A DNA stretch of 64,000 nucleotides from Dehalococcoidia bacterium (GCA_020847985.1 JADLBC010000012.1:96693-160692); one strand, 5' to 3'. Counted from the first letter of the stretch, positions 1 through 8,987 are shown. The notes: generated from the letters alone by a model not told the origin. Numbers and translations: made by a program.

Positions 1-320
1 TCTGCGACCGGCTCGTGATCATGCACCGGGGCACCATCCTCACGGAGGGGAACCCGCACGCGCTCATCGGCCAGCACGCGGGGAACGAGGTGCTGGAGCT
101 GCGCATGGAACCGGAAGAGCGCGCACCGCTCCTGGGCGAGCTTGGGGCGATCGCGGGCGTGACCGTGGAGGAGGTCGAGGACCTGGTCTACGTGTACGGG
201 GCGGGACAACGCGCGCGGGACCTGGCGCTCGGCATCAGCGACCCGGGGAGGGCGTTCCTGCGCCCGGGCAACCTGGAGGATGTGTTCCTCCGCCTCACGG
301 GAAGGGGGCTGCTGGATTGA
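1..320 (+). CDS. ABC transporter ATP-binding protein, C-terminal fragment
   Basis: Only the last ~105 codons are inside the window; the reading frame enters at base 3 and ends with TGA at 318-320. The fragment begins in the D-loop/H-loop region of the nucleotide-binding domain (CDRLVIMHRGTIL resembles the segment after the switch histidine) and ends with the small regulatory tail seen in NodI/DrrA-type drug and polysaccharide exporters (NLEDVFLRLTGR, matching the usual LEDVFL.LTG end). Walker A, signature and Walker B lie upstream of the window. It overlaps the start of the ABC-2 permease by 4 nt, so the two form one exporter. Substrate cannot be told from this fragment. Confidence 0.88.
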   Translation, partial: CDRLVIMHRGTILTEGNPHALIGQHAGNEVLELRMEPEERAPLLGELGAIAGVTVEEVEDLVYVYGAGQRARDLALGISDPGRAFLRPGNLEDVFLRLTGRGLLD

Positions 321-1108
321 CCGCGTTCGTGAAGCAACCGGACCTTTCGGCGGGGGCGCTGCACGTGTGGCAACGCAACCGCGATGTGCTGCTGCAGCTG
401 TGGAAGTCGGAGTTCGTGGCCCAGCTGCTGGAACCACCGTTCGTGATCTTCGCGCTCGGCCTGGGGCTGGGGAAGTTCGTCGAGCTGGACAACGGGCAGG
501 ATTACGTGGCGTTCCTCGCGCCCGGGCTGCTGGCGATGTTCCCGATGTTCACGGCGGTGTTCGAATGCGCCTGGAACAGCTACCTGCGGCTCGACCAGGG
601 GACCTACCGGGCGATCCTGGCGACGCCGGCGAGCATCGACGACATCATCACCGGGGAGATCCTCTGGGGGGCGACGCGATCGACCGTGAACGCGGCGTAC
701 ATCCTGCTGGTGGCGGCGCTGCTGACGCCGTGGCTGGGGATGGTGGATTCGCCGTGGGCGATCCTGTGCGTGCCGGTGGCGGTGATCCCGGGCATCTTCT
801 TCAGCGCCATGTCCATCCTCTTCGCCTCGGTGGCGAAGGCAATGAGCCAGTTCGGCTACTTCTTCAACCTCGTGATTAACCCGATGTTCTGGTTCGGCGG
901 CGCCTTCTTCCCGACGGATTCGCTGCCGGCGTGGGGGCGGGTGGTGGCGTGGTGCATCCCGCTCACGCACGCGACGGCGCTCTACCGGGGGTTCATCACG
1001 GGTGAGCTGGAATGGAGCATGGCGGGCGACTTCGCCTGGCTGGTGGTGGCGACGGGCATCACCTACCTGGCCGCGCTCTGGAGCATGCGGCGGCGGCTGA
1101 CGGAGTAG
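317..1108 (+). CDS. ABC-2 family transporter permease (NodJ/DrrB-like)
   Basis: 263-residue membrane protein starting at a TTG inside TTGA that overlaps the ATPase stop. It has about six hydrophobic segments and the ABC-2 hallmark stretch PMFWFGGAFFPTDSLPAWGRVVAWCIPLTHATALYRG near residues 195-235, typical of NodJ/DrrB-type exporters where this loop precedes the last membrane span. Together with the preceding ATPase it should form an exporter for a lipid-linked sugar, drug or similar amphipathic compound; substrate unknown. TTG start is inferred from translational coupling, there being no better in-frame start. Confidence 0.9.
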   Translation: MTAFVKQPDLSAGALHVWQRNRDVLLQLWKSEFVAQLLEPPFVIFALGLGLGKFVELDNGQDYVAFLAPGLLAMFPMFTAVFECAWNSYLRLDQGTYRAILATPASIDDIITGEILWGATRSTVNAAYILLVAALLTPWLGMVDSPWAILCVPVAVIPGIFFSAMSILFASVAKAMSQFGYFFNLVINPMFWFGGAFFPTDSLPAWGRVVAWCIPLTHATALYRGFITGELEWSMAGDFAWLVVATGITYLAALWSMRRRLTE

Positions 1109-1226
1109 CCGCGCGCATGGACGGCCCGTGACCGATGCCCGCGGGGCATGATTGCGCGGCCCGGCCGCTCTTGGACTGCGACGGGATGTGCCGCTACTTT
1201 TGAGCCATCACGCCGGAGGCAGCGCC

Positions 1227-2318
1227 ATGCCCAGCTTCAAAATCCTCGTCACGCCGGGAGACGGCATCGGGCCGGAAGTCATGGAGGAGGCCCTGAAGAC
1301 GCTGGGCCGCGTCCAGCGGATGTTCGGGCACGAGTTCGAATACGACGAGGAGACGATCGGCGGCGCGGGCATCGACAAGTACGGCGTGGCCCTGCGGCCG
1401 GAGACGGTGGCGAAGGCGAAGGCGTCGCGGGCGGTGCTCTTCGGCGCCGTGGGCGGCCCGAAGTGGGACGACCCGAAGGCGATCGTGCGGCCGGAAGACG
1501 CGATCCTGGGGATGCGCAAGCAGCTGGGGCTGTTCGCGAACCTGCGGCCGGTGCGCGTGCACCCGCTCATGCTCAGCGATAGCACGCTCAAGCCCGAGGT
1601 GCTGGAAGGCACCGACATGGTGGTCATCCGCGAACTCACGGGGGGGCTGTATTTCGGCCAGCCAAAGAAGCGCTGGGAGAGCGCGAGCGGCCGCCAGGGC
1701 GTGGACACACTTCGCTACAGCGAGAAAGAGATTGTGCGGATCATGCACGTCGCCTTCCAGCTCGCCCGCCAGCGGCGCAAGAAGGTGACGAGCGTCGACA
1801 AGGCGAACGTGCTGCGAACGGGCCAGCTCTGGCGGGAGATCGCCGTGGAGGTTGGCAAGGAGTACCCGGACGTCGCGCTCGAGCACCTGCTCGTGGACGC
1901 GGCGGCGATGCAGCTCCTGCGGCGCCCGGCGAGCTTCGATGTGATGGTGACGGAGAACATGTTCGGCGACATCCTCACGGACGAGGCGGCGATGCTCGCG
2001 GGGTCGATGGGGATGATGCCTTCGGCGAGCCTGGGCAAGCGCAGGAAGGACGGCACGGGCATCGGCCTCTACGAGCCGATCCACGGGAGCGCGCCGGACA
2101 TCGCGGGCCAGGGGAAGGCGAACCCGCTGGCGATGATCCTGAGCGCGGCGATGATGCTGCGGCTTTCGCTCGGGCTGGAAGCGGAAGCGGCGGCGATCGA
2201 GGAGGCGGTGGATGCGGCCATTCGCGACGGCTACCGCACGCCCGATATCGCCGGGACGGGCGCGCACGTGGTGAACACGACGAAGATGGGGGACCTGGTG
2301 GCGGAGCGCCTGGGGTAG
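1227..2318 (+). CDS. leuB: 3-isopropylmalate dehydrogenase
   Basis: NAD-dependent oxidative decarboxylation of 3-isopropylmalate in leucine biosynthesis, cytosolic dimer. 363 residues, normal length. N-terminus [15 protein letters not shown], the LeuB-specific [11 protein letters not shown] and [19 protein letters not shown] segment near residues 65-110, substrate loop ELTGGLYFG near 130, and the NAD-side sequence [20 protein letters not shown] near 280-300 distinguish it from isocitrate and tartrate dehydrogenases. The ATG at 1227 has a good ribosome-binding site (ggaggc) 6 nt upstream; an earlier in-frame ATG at 1152 has none. It stands alone here, without leuA/C/D. Confidence 0.95.
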   Translation: MPSFKILVTPGDGIGPEVMEEALKTLGRVQRMFGHEFEYDEETIGGAGIDKYGVALRPETVAKAKASRAVLFGAVGGPKWDDPKAIVRPEDAILGMRKQLGLFANLRPVRVHPLMLSDSTLKPEVLEGTDMVVIRELTGGLYFGQPKKRWESASGRQGVDTLRYSEKEIVRIMHVAFQLARQRRKKVTSVDKANVLRTGQLWREIAVEVGKEYPDVALEHLLVDAAAMQLLRRPASFDVMVTENMFGDILTDEAAMLAGSMGMMPSASLGKRRKDGTGIGLYEPIHGSAPDIAGQGKANPLAMILSAAMMLRLSLGLEAEAAAIEEAVDAAIRDGYRTPDIAGTGAHVVNTTKMGDLVAERLG

Positions 2319-2532
2319 CACGCGTGCCGCTTACGCGTGAAGTCTCTGAGGAAGCCCTCCGCATCCCGTCGTGCCGAAGGGATGAAAATCCCCGACTCGA
2401 TCATCCTGGCGACCGCTCGAATGCTCGGGTGTCCGCTCCTCACTCGAAACAGCCGGGACTTCGGCGATGTACGGGGCGCGATCGTCCCGTACGGCCCATA
2501 GCTGCCCCCTTCCCCTGCTCCCGGCGCCGCCC

Positions 2533-2538
2533 TACGCT
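2533..2538 (+). promoter_or_regulatory. -10 hexamer TACGCT for lutA, 6 nt before ATG
   Basis: TACGCT ends exactly 6 nt before the lutA ATG at 2545, a spacing that would put transcription start on or next to the start codon; no Shine-Dalgarno is present. No clear -35 is visible. Confidence 0.45.
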
Positions 2539-2544
2539 CCGTGC

Positions 2545-3264
2545 ATGGCGCGTGTTGCCCTGTTCGATCCCTGCTATCTCGGCGCGTTGCGGCCGACCGA
2601 TGCCTTCCATGCGAAGCGGGTGCTGGAGGCGCTCGGCGACGAGGTGACGCTCATCGATGGGCGCTGCTGCGGGCAGCCCGCCTACAACAGCGGCTTCCGC
2701 GGCGAGGCGAAGCGGGTATCGCTGTCGCTGCTGCGGGAAGCGCGCCACCACGATGTCGTGGTCACGGCCTCGGGTTCGTGCACGAGCATGGTGACGCACT
2801 TCGTGCCCGGGCTGTTCGAAGGCACGAAGCGGGAGGGCGCGGCGCGCATCGCCGGGCGCTTTCGCGAATTCACGGCGTATGTCGCGGGGCACCCAAACCT
2901 CGACCGGCTGGCGCTGATGCTCGAAGGCACCGTGGTGTACCACGACAGCTGCCACATGCGGAACGAACTCGGCGGCACGGACACGGTCCTCGGGCTGCTG
3001 GCGAAGGTGGAACTGCTCGAAGTGCGGCGCCTGGCCCATGAGGCCGAGTGCTGCGGCTTCGGCGGCGCCTTCACCGTGAAGCTCCCCGAAGTCGCGGCGG
3101 TAATGATGACCGCGAAGCTCGACGACATTGCCGCGAGCGGGGCGAAGGTGGTGGTCTCGGCCGACTTCTCCTGCCTCGCGCACCTGGAGTCCGGCGCGCG
3201 GGGCACGGGCCAGCGCATGGAGACGTGGACCGTTGCCGAACTGCTCGCGAGGGCGCTGGGATGA
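2545..3264 (+). CDS. lutA: Lactate utilization protein A (CCG-domain, LutA/YkgE)
   Basis: 239 residues. Two CCG-type cysteine-rich domains: the first around DPCYLGAL..GRCCGQPAYNSGF (residues 9-52), the second around YHDSCHMRNE..ECCGFGGAFTVK (about 132-175). These ligate a noncubane Fe-S cluster in heterodisulfide-reductase-like and Lut proteins. LutA works with LutB and LutC in NAD-independent L-lactate oxidation to pyruvate. The stop overlaps the downstream LutB start (ATGA at 3261). ATG 2545 is chosen because the family's N-terminus (MARVALFDPCY) starts there. Confidence 0.9.
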   Translation: MARVALFDPCYLGALRPTDAFHAKRVLEALGDEVTLIDGRCCGQPAYNSGFRGEAKRVSLSLLREARHHDVVVTASGSCTSMVTHFVPGLFEGTKREGAARIAGRFREFTAYVAGHPNLDRLALMLEGTVVYHDSCHMRNELGGTDTVLGLLAKVELLEVRRLAHEAECCGFGGAFTVKLPEVAAVMMTAKLDDIAASGAKVVVSADFSCLAHLESGARGTGQRMETWTVAELLARALG

Positions 3265-5015
3265 CCACGTACCACGAACGCGCGGCGCGGGAAATCGCCA
3301 CCGAACACCCTTCGCGCACGGTCACGCCGATCATGCGGAAGCTCGTCGATGATTCGCGGGCGATGTTGCGGAGGTCGCCGGCGGACGCGAAGACGCGTGC
3401 CGCGGCCGCGCGGGCCGACGCCATCGGCCGGCTCGAGGAGCTGCATGCGCAGGTTCGCGCCAACTTCGAACGGCGCGGGATCGGCTACCACCGCGCGGAA
3501 ACGCCGGGGGACGCGGTGCGCATCATTCGCGGCCTGCTGGGCGATGCGAAGCGGGTGGCGAAGTCCAAATCGATGGTCGGCGAGGAGGTCGGGCTGACGC
3601 ACGCGCTGCGCGACGCGGGCATCGACCTGCTGGAGACGGACATCGGCGAGTACATCGTCGATATCGAAGGGCGCGGGCCGAGCCACATCACGGCGCCCGC
3701 CGTCCACCTCAACCGCACGCGCATCCGCGAACTGCTCGCGCGCGGCGGCGCCGATATCCCCGACGACGACCCGGTGCGCCTTTCGCGCTACGTCCGCGAT
3801 GTGGTGGGAGCGTTCTTCGAGGATTGCGACGCGGGCATCACGGGCGCGAACGCGGTGGTGGCCCGCTCCGGCCGGCTGATGGTTATCGAAAACGAAGGAA
3901 ACGTGTCGCTGGGGGCGAGCCATCCGAAGCTGCACATCGTCATCACCGGGCTGGAGAAGGTGGTCGCGGACGAAGCAGGGGCGCTGGCGATTCTCGAGGT
4001 GCTGGCGCCCAGTGCGACGGCGCAGCCGCTGACCTCGTTCTCGCACTTTCTCGCGGACCCGGCCCCGGGCCAGCAGCGGCACGTGGTGTTCGTCGACAAC
4101 GGGCGTTCGGCCATCGCGGCGGGGAAGTATCACGACGTGCTGCGTTGCATCCGCTGCGGGGCGTGCATGAACGCGTGCCCGGTGTACCGCGCGGCGGGCG
4201 GGCTTTCGTACGGCGCGCCGTACATGGGCCCGATCGGAGCGGTCATCGCGCCGTTGTTGTGGAAGGACGGGCGGTACGCCGACCTGCCCCTCGCATCGAG
4301 CCTGTGCGGGCGGTGCACGGAGGTGTGCCCGGTGGGCATCCCGCTGCATCGCATGCTGCTCGACCTGCGCGCGGACGCGGTGGCGGCGGGCCAGACGGGG
4401 AGCCGGGTCGAACGGCTGGCTTGGCAGGCGTGGTCGCTCACCTTCGAGGGGGCCATGCGTGCGCGCGCGGCCTCGGCGCTGGGGCGCATCGGGTTGAATG
4501 GAGGCGGGCGTTTCGTTCGCGCACAGGGGACGGCGAACGACCCGCGCGTCCTGCCGCGCGCGGGCGCCCCGGAGCGCGACGCGGCCAACCTCGTGGCGGA
4601 GCCCCCGCGTCAGCCGGCGGCGGTGATCGCGCCCGAGGAGATCGAACCGGCGGACCTGGCGGAGCTGTTCCGCATGCGCGCCGCGGCGCTGGGCGTGACG
4701 CTGCTGGATGCGTACGAGGCCCGCGAGGGCGACCGCGTGGTGCATGCGACGGCCGCCATCGCGGCGACGGGGAGCGTGTTGCTACTCGGAGAGGCGGCCG
4801 CGCGCCGGCCACTGCTGGGCGCGCAACGGGTGGTCGTGCACCTCGACCCGGCGACGATCGTGCGATACCCCTCGGGGCTGGCGGAGTACCTCGGCGATGT
4901 CGACGCGCTCATCCTCACGGGCGCGAGCCGCACGGCGGACATCGAGAAGCAGATCGTGCGGGGGATCCACGGGAGCGAAGAGCTCGCGGTGGTGCTGCCG
5001 CGCGTCGCTCCATGA
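3261..5015 (+). CDS. lutB: LutB-LutC fusion, iron-sulfur lactate utilization protein
   Basis: 584 residues. Residues ~60-290 are the LUD (lactate utilization) domain of LutB with the conserved ENEGN segment. Two 4Fe-4S motifs follow: C296xxCxxCxxxC306P and C349xxCxxxC356P. The tail from ~490 to the end is a second, shortened LUD-like region carrying the LutC signature LTGASRTADIEKQIVRGIHG, so it appears to be LutB fused to a truncated LutC. A separate lutC is not seen nearby. ATGA overlap with lutA argues for a coupled LutA-LutB(C) complex transferring electrons from lactate. Fusion is read from sequence; activity of the truncated LutC part is inferred. Confidence 0.9.
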   Translation: MTTYHERAAREIATEHPSRTVTPIMRKLVDDSRAMLRRSPADAKTRAAAARADAIGRLEELHAQVRANFERRGIGYHRAETPGDAVRIIRGLLGDAKRVAKSKSMVGEEVGLTHALRDAGIDLLETDIGEYIVDIEGRGPSHITAPAVHLNRTRIRELLARGGADIPDDDPVRLSRYVRDVVGAFFEDCDAGITGANAVVARSGRLMVIENEGNVSLGASHPKLHIVITGLEKVVADEAGALAILEVLAPSATAQPLTSFSHFLADPAPGQQRHVVFVDNGRSAIAAGKYHDVLRCIRCGACMNACPVYRAAGGLSYGAPYMGPIGAVIAPLLWKDGRYADLPLASSLCGRCTEVCPVGIPLHRMLLDLRADAVAAGQTGSRVERLAWQAWSLTFEGAMRARAASALGRIGLNGGGRFVRAQGTANDPRVLPRAGAPERDAANLVAEPPRQPAAVIAPEEIEPADLAELFRMRAAALGVTLLDAYEAREGDRVVHATAAIAATGSVLLLGEAAARRPLLGAQRVVVHLDPATIVRYPSGLAEYLGDVDALILTGASRTADIEKQIVRGIHGSEELAVVLPRVAP

Positions 5016-5203
5016 AGCGGCAGGAAGTCGCGGCGTACCTCAGGCGCCGGGGCTGCGAGTTCGACCGCGAAGGCACGCGCCACACGCGGTATATCAACCT
5101 GGCTACAGGCGACTTCTCCTACCCGCCGCGGCACCAGGAAGTTCCCAATCGACTTGTGCGCGTCATCTGCCGGCAACCCGGCAGCCCGCACCCGTGGGAG
5201 TGA
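5012..5203 (+). CDS. hicA: HicA-family mRNA interferase-like small protein (orphan)
   Basis: 63 residues, normal for HicA toxins. It starts MKRQEVAAYLRRRGCEFDREG, followed by RHTRY at the place where HicA has the catalytic His of GSHH/GNHS, then PPRHQEVPNRLVRVICRQ, matching the HicA C-terminal beta-strand and helix. HicA is a dsRBD-like RNase usually paired with HicB. Here no HicB antitoxin lies on either side: it overlaps lutB by 4 nt (ATGA) and the Dam gene by 4 nt (GTGA). It may therefore be tamed, or its partner may be elsewhere. Confidence 0.75.
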   Translation: MKRQEVAAYLRRRGCEFDREGTRHTRYINLATGDFSYPPRHQEVPNRLVRVICRQPGSPHPWE

Positions 5204-6078
5204 CGCGGCCGGTGGGGCCGTTCCTGAAGTGGGCCGGGGGGAAGGCGCGGCTCGCGCCACGCATCCTCGAGCGCGCGCCCTCGCGCTTCGGGCGGTACCA
5301 CGAACCGTTTCTCGGCGGCGGCGCGGTGTTCTTCGCCTTCGCGGGGACGCGGCGTGCGCCGGGCGCACGGCTGAGCGATGCCAACGGGGCGCTCATCGCC
5401 TGCTACCGGGCCGTGCGCGATGCGCCGGAGGCCGTGGTGGCCGCGCTCGCGCCGATGGCGGAGGCCTACCTCGCGCGGGAGGCGGGCGAACGGGCCGCGT
5501 ACTACTACGGCGTGCGGGCGAGCGCGCCCGGCGTCCCGGCGGAGGCGGCGGCACGGCTCATCTTCCTGAATCGCACGGGGTACAACGGGCTCTACCGGGA
5601 GAACCGCAGTGGTGGCTTCAACGTGCCCCACGGCCGCTATGTGAAGCCGCGCATCCTCGACCGGGACGGGCTGATGGCGGCGGCGAACGCGCTCCGGGGG
5701 GCGACGCTGTGCGCGGGCGATTTCGAAGAGGCGTGCGCGGCGGCCGTGGCCGGGGACTTCGTCTACCTGGACCCACCGTACCTGCCGCTCTCGGCGACCT
5801 CGCGTTTCACGGCGTACACGCGCGGCGAATTCGACCCGGCGGAGCAGGAACGGCTGCGCGACGCCTTCGAAGCGATGACACGCCGGGGCGTGGCGGCGCT
5901 GCTTTCGAACTCGGACCACGCGCGCATCCGGGAGCTGTACGGCGAACGCGGCTTCGGATTCGAGACGGTGATGATGTCGCGCGCGATCAACTCGGTGGGG
6001 AGCGGGCGGGCGCCGATCGCGGAGGTGCTCATCGATAACCTGGGGCGCGCGGAGGTGCGGCGGGCGCTGGAGGGGTAA
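5200..6078 (+). CDS. dam: DNA adenine (N6) methyltransferase, Dam/D12 class
   Basis: 292 residues from a GTG inside GTGA that overlaps the hicA stop. Motif order fits D12-class (alpha-type) adenine methyltransferases: KWAGGK (11-16) and EPFLGGGAVFF (~38-48) for AdoMet binding, and catalytic D191PPY194 in YLDPPYLPLS. A FLNRTGYNGLYREN segment near 122-135 is the Dam DNA-recognition loop. No restriction endonuclease is adjacent, so it looks like an orphan methylase (regulatory, repair or phage-protection) rather than part of a restriction-modification pair. Target site is not determinable here; GATC is a guess from family. Confidence 0.9.
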   Translation: MTRPVGPFLKWAGGKARLAPRILERAPSRFGRYHEPFLGGGAVFFAFAGTRRAPGARLSDANGALIACYRAVRDAPEAVVAALAPMAEAYLAREAGERAAYYYGVRASAPGVPAEAAARLIFLNRTGYNGLYRENRSGGFNVPHGRYVKPRILDRDGLMAAANALRGATLCAGDFEEACAAAVAGDFVYLDPPYLPLSATSRFTAYTRGEFDPAEQERLRDAFEAMTRRGVAALLSNSDHARIRELYGERGFGFETVMMSRAINSVGSGRAPIAEVLIDNLGRAEVRRALEG

Positions 6079-6161
6079 GGGAGCGGCCGAAGGGGCCTTG
6101 CCGGGGCCAGCCGGCGGTGCTACGAAGGGCCGAGCACCGCGCGCCGCGCCAAGGAGCCCAC

Positions 6162-7430
6162 ATGCCCGCCGAATTCACCGCCGCCGGCCTCGCCCTCCAG
6201 GCCGAAGTCAAGCGATTCATGGATGAGCTGATCTACCCGAACGAGGAGGAGTTCGAACGCCAGTACGCCGCGCTCGGACACCATTCGTACCCGCCCGTGC
6301 TGGACGACCTGAAGGCGGAGGCGCGCAACCGCGGCCTCTGGAACATGTTCATGCCGCACCTGCGCCAGGGCGACCCGGGGACGAAGCTCACGAACCTGGA
6401 CTATGCGCCGATCTCGGAAGAGCTGGGGAAGGTGACGTTCGCGCCCGAGGTGTTCAACTGCAACGCCCCGGACACGGGCAACATGGAAATCCTGAACATG
6501 TTCGCCACCGAGCGGATCCGGGAGGAGTGGCTGACGCCGCTGCTGAACGGCGACATCCGATCGGGCTTCGCGATGACGGAGCCGGAGGTCGCCTCCTCGG
6601 ACGCGACGAACATTTCGCTGCAAATCACGCGCGATGGCGACGAGTACGTGCTTAACGGGCGGAAGTGGTTCACCACGGGCGCGCTCGCGGACCGCTGCAA
6701 GGTCTTCATCGTGATGGGCAAATCGAACCCGGGTGAGGCGCGCCATCGCCAGCAATCGATGATCGTCGTGCCGAAGGCGACGCCCGGTGTGACCGTGGAG
6801 CGTTCGCTGACGGTGTTCGGGACCGAGGACCGCGGCGGGCACGGGCAGATCCTGTTCGAGAACGCGCGGGTGCCGGCCGACCACATCCTCGGGGAGGAAG
6901 GGAGCGGGTTCGCGATCTCGCAGGCGCGGCTCGGGCCCGGGCGCATCCACCACTGCATGCGCACCATCGGCGTGGCCGAGCGGGCGTTGGAGCTGATGTG
7001 CAAGCGCGCGATGAACCGGCACGCGTTCGGTTCGCTGGTGGCGCAGAAGGGGCTGATCCAGGACTGGATCGCGGAGTCGCGCATCGAAATCGACATGGCG
7101 CGCGAATACGTCCTGCGCTGCGCGCACATGATGGACACAGTCGGCAACAAGGGCGCTGCGAACGAGATCGCGGGGATCAAGGTGGCGGTGCCGAACATCG
7201 CGCTGAAGGTCATCGACCGGGCCATCCAGGTGCATGGCGCGGCGGGTGTGACGCAGGACACACCGCTGGCGGCGATGTGGGCGAACACGCGCACGATCCG
7301 GCTCGCCGACGGCCCGGACGAGGTGCACAAGATGACCATCGCGCGGCGCGAGCTGAAGAAGTACGACCCGGACTTCCACCTCACACCGCAGGCCGGGGGG
7401 CACGAGCCACAGGTCTTCACGCGCCCCTGA
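6162..7430 (+). CDS. Acyl-CoA dehydrogenase family protein
   Basis: 422-residue flavoprotein oxidising an acyl-CoA at alpha-beta. Visible family signatures: GFAMTEPEVASSDATN (FAD/substrate segment, residues ~135-150), RKWFTTGA, the ARLGPGRIHHCMRTIGVAERAL signature, and IQVHGAAGVTQDTPLA near the C-terminus with the RLADGPDEVHK end. This version (long N-terminal helix region, ALGHHSYPPVLDDLK) resembles the ACAD10/11 C-terminal-domain type rather than short-chain ACADs. ATG 6162 has a ribosome-binding site (aaggag). A strong terminator follows. Substrate unknown; enoyl-CoA hydratases occur elsewhere in the window. Confidence 0.92.
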   Translation: MPAEFTAAGLALQAEVKRFMDELIYPNEEEFERQYAALGHHSYPPVLDDLKAEARNRGLWNMFMPHLRQGDPGTKLTNLDYAPISEELGKVTFAPEVFNCNAPDTGNMEILNMFATERIREEWLTPLLNGDIRSGFAMTEPEVASSDATNISLQITRDGDEYVLNGRKWFTTGALADRCKVFIVMGKSNPGEARHRQQSMIVVPKATPGVTVERSLTVFGTEDRGGHGQILFENARVPADHILGEEGSGFAISQARLGPGRIHHCMRTIGVAERALELMCKRAMNRHAFGSLVAQKGLIQDWIAESRIEIDMAREYVLRCAHMMDTVGNKGAANEIAGIKVAVPNIALKVIDRAIQVHGAAGVTQDTPLAAMWANTRTIRLADGPDEVHKMTIARRELKKYDPDFHLTPQAGGHEPQVFTRP

Positions 7431-7455
7431 CGGCGGGCCCCATCTACGCACACCC

Positions 7456-7486
7456 AAACGGGCGGCGCCGGAAGCGCCGCCCGTTT
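7456..7486. terminator. Rho-independent terminator, perfect 13-bp stem
   Basis: A 13-bp perfect inverted repeat (AAACGGGCGGCGC with its complement) around a 5-nt loop CGGAA. The A-run on the left and T-run on the right make it usable in both directions, serving the acyl-CoA dehydrogenase (+) and the lipoprotein gene (-). Confidence 0.85.
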
Positions 7487-7521
7487 CGAATCGTCCTTCG
7501 CCTGGCCGGTACCCCCGGGGT

Positions 7522-7560
7522 ATCCCCTGGGAACCGGGAACCGGGAACCGGGAACTGACG
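7522..7560 (+). repeat. Dispersed CCGGGAA heptamer repeat, 3-unit copy
   Basis: Flank ATCCCCTGGGAA, then three CCGGGAA units, then CTGACG. The same flanks with one unit occur at 54451-54475; related copies lie near 10571, 22914, 22981 and 38021. Confidence 0.8.
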
Positions 7561-7565
7561 GCAGC

Positions 7566-8255
7566 TCAGCTGCCGACGCCGTCAAACACCCCGTTCACGT
7601 GTTCGAGCATGCGCCGGGCAACGCGCACGGAGAGGCCGATGTCGCTGGACCCTTCGAGCCCCGACTGGACGACGGCGTGGAGGATGCGGCCCGTGCGGAA
7701 GCAGACGACGGTATCGACGGTCGTCGGGGACTGGCCGCTGCGGGTGGTCACGAGGTAGCCGGCGGCCTCATCGCCGAGGTGGGGGACCGGGAATTCGCGC
7801 ACCTCGTCGTTATCGCCGATGAGGACGCCGCAGCTGGCTTTGGCGTTGGCGGCGCTGGCGCGCATGTCTTCCGAGGCAGCCTTTGGCTCGGTGTACAGCG
7901 TCGACTGGGTGATGATGGCGCGCGGTCCGGCCTGCATTTCGTACGGGTCACTTCGCACGAAGAACTTGAGGTGGCCGGTAAGGCGGCCGATGGCATCGAG
8001 GCGGTTGGTCTCGACGTCGGGGTCGTCGGCGAAGGCTTCAGCCCACTCGCGGTTGCTGAAATCGACCTCGGCGGTGTCGCCGTTCTGGTCGGTGTAGGGC
8101 TCCATGCCGGCGGGCGCGGCGTCATCGGGGAGGGCCATAGCGGCGAGGTCGTAGCCCTTGTCATCGAGGTTGATCGGGTAGTCACGGCCATCACTGCAGG
8201 CGCCGGCGAGCAGCGCGATGCCGGCGAGGAGCATGAGAGCGAGGCGAACCGTCAT
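7566..8255 (-). CDS. Hypothetical lipoprotein
   Basis: 229 residues with a lipoprotein signal peptide (MTVRLALMLLAGIALLAGACSDG; lipobox LAGAC, Cys about residue 20). The mature part has no motif I recognise. It is acidic, with YDLAAMALPDDAAP near the N-terminus and a C-terminal helix VRVARRMLEHVNGVFDGVGS. One internal pair, VVCFRTGRILHAVVQSG, looks like a beta-hairpin. Likely anchored on the outer face of the membrane. It shares the bidirectional terminator with the acyl-CoA dehydrogenase. The start at 8255 is chosen because the signal peptide begins there. Confidence 0.75.
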   Translation of the reverse strand: MTVRLALMLLAGIALLAGACSDGRDYPINLDDKGYDLAAMALPDDAAPAGMEPYTDQNGDTAEVDFSNREWAEAFADDPDVETNRLDAIGRLTGHLKFFVRSDPYEMQAGPRAIITQSTLYTEPKAASEDMRASAANAKASCGVLIGDNDEVREFPVPHLGDEAAGYLVTTRSGQSPTTVDTVVCFRTGRILHAVVQSGLEGSSDIGLSVRVARRMLEHVNGVFDGVGS

Positions 8256-8377
8256 GGGGCCATCCAGGAGCTTTATCGGGGTATGGTACGCGAAAGCCGG
8301 GCGCGCGGATGGCCGCCTGGTGGAGCGGCGGGCATCCCCCCGGTATGCTCCGGCGATCAAGCCAACGAGGTGTCCCC

Positions 8378-8770
8378 ATGGGCCTGTCCGTCGAAGACCA
8401 GTTCGCGATCCAGCAGCTGTACGCGCGCTACAACCACGCCATCGATTCCGGGAACGGGGCCGCATGGGCCGATTGCTTCACGGCCGATGGGACGTTCAGC
8501 TCCGGTTCCGGGAACTTCGCGGGGACGGAGCAGCTGGCCGCATTCGCGACGGGATTCGCATCGCGGCTCAAGGGGCGCCACTGGATCAACAACCTGGTGG
8601 TGGATGCCGAAGGGGACGGGGCGAAGGGATCGTGCTACCTGGTGCTCTGGAAGCTTAACGACCCGGGCACGCCGCCGAACGTGCTCACGACGGCGATCTA
8701 CCACGACACTCTGGCGAAGGCGGCGGGCGGCTGGAAGTTCACGAGCCGCACCGTGAAGGGCGACGCCTGA
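8378..8770 (+). CDS. SnoaL-like / NTF2-fold protein
   Basis: 130 residues. Pattern EDQFAIQQLYARYNHAIDSGNGAAWADCFTADGTF at the N-terminus is the classic SnoaL_4/NTF2-like opening, followed by GRHWINNLVVDAEGD and a terminal WKFTSRTV strand. Members are small cone-shaped proteins acting as polyketide cyclases, ring-hydroxylating dioxygenase beta-like subunits, isomerases or ligand binders. No neighbour indicates the ligand. ATG 8378 fits the conserved N-terminus. Confidence 0.85.
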   Translation: MGLSVEDQFAIQQLYARYNHAIDSGNGAAWADCFTADGTFSSGSGNFAGTEQLAAFATGFASRLKGRHWINNLVVDAEGDGAKGSCYLVLWKLNDPGTPPNVLTTAIYHDTLAKAAGGWKFTSRTVKGDA

Positions 8771-8807
8771 GCATGCCTGGAGCGCCGGACGAGGGGGAGG
8801 CCCGGCC

Positions 8808-8987
8808 ATGAGGGTCTTCCTCGTGCAGGCGGGGGTGCTGCTGGGGGCGGTGCTGGTGCTGATGGCGGTCGTGTTTCGCAACCAGCAGGCGCGCAACCTG
8901 CTGGGGACGCTCCGCAACGCGGCCCTCATCTACATCGCGCTGGTATTGGCGCTCGGGTTGTACCGGCTCTGGCAACAGGGATTGTGA
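8808..8987 (+). CDS. Small two-span membrane protein
   Basis: 59 residues beginning MRVFLVQAGVLLGAVLVLMAVV, with a short basic connector (RNQQARNLLGTLRN) and a second span ALIYIALVLALGLY. A purine-rich ribosome-binding site (gggggagg) precedes the ATG. Unknown function; downstream of the SnoaL-like gene by 37 nt and probably co-transcribed. Confidence 0.65.
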   Translation: MRVFLVQAGVLLGAVLVLMAVVFRNQQARNLLGTLRNAALIYIALVLALGLYRLWQQGL

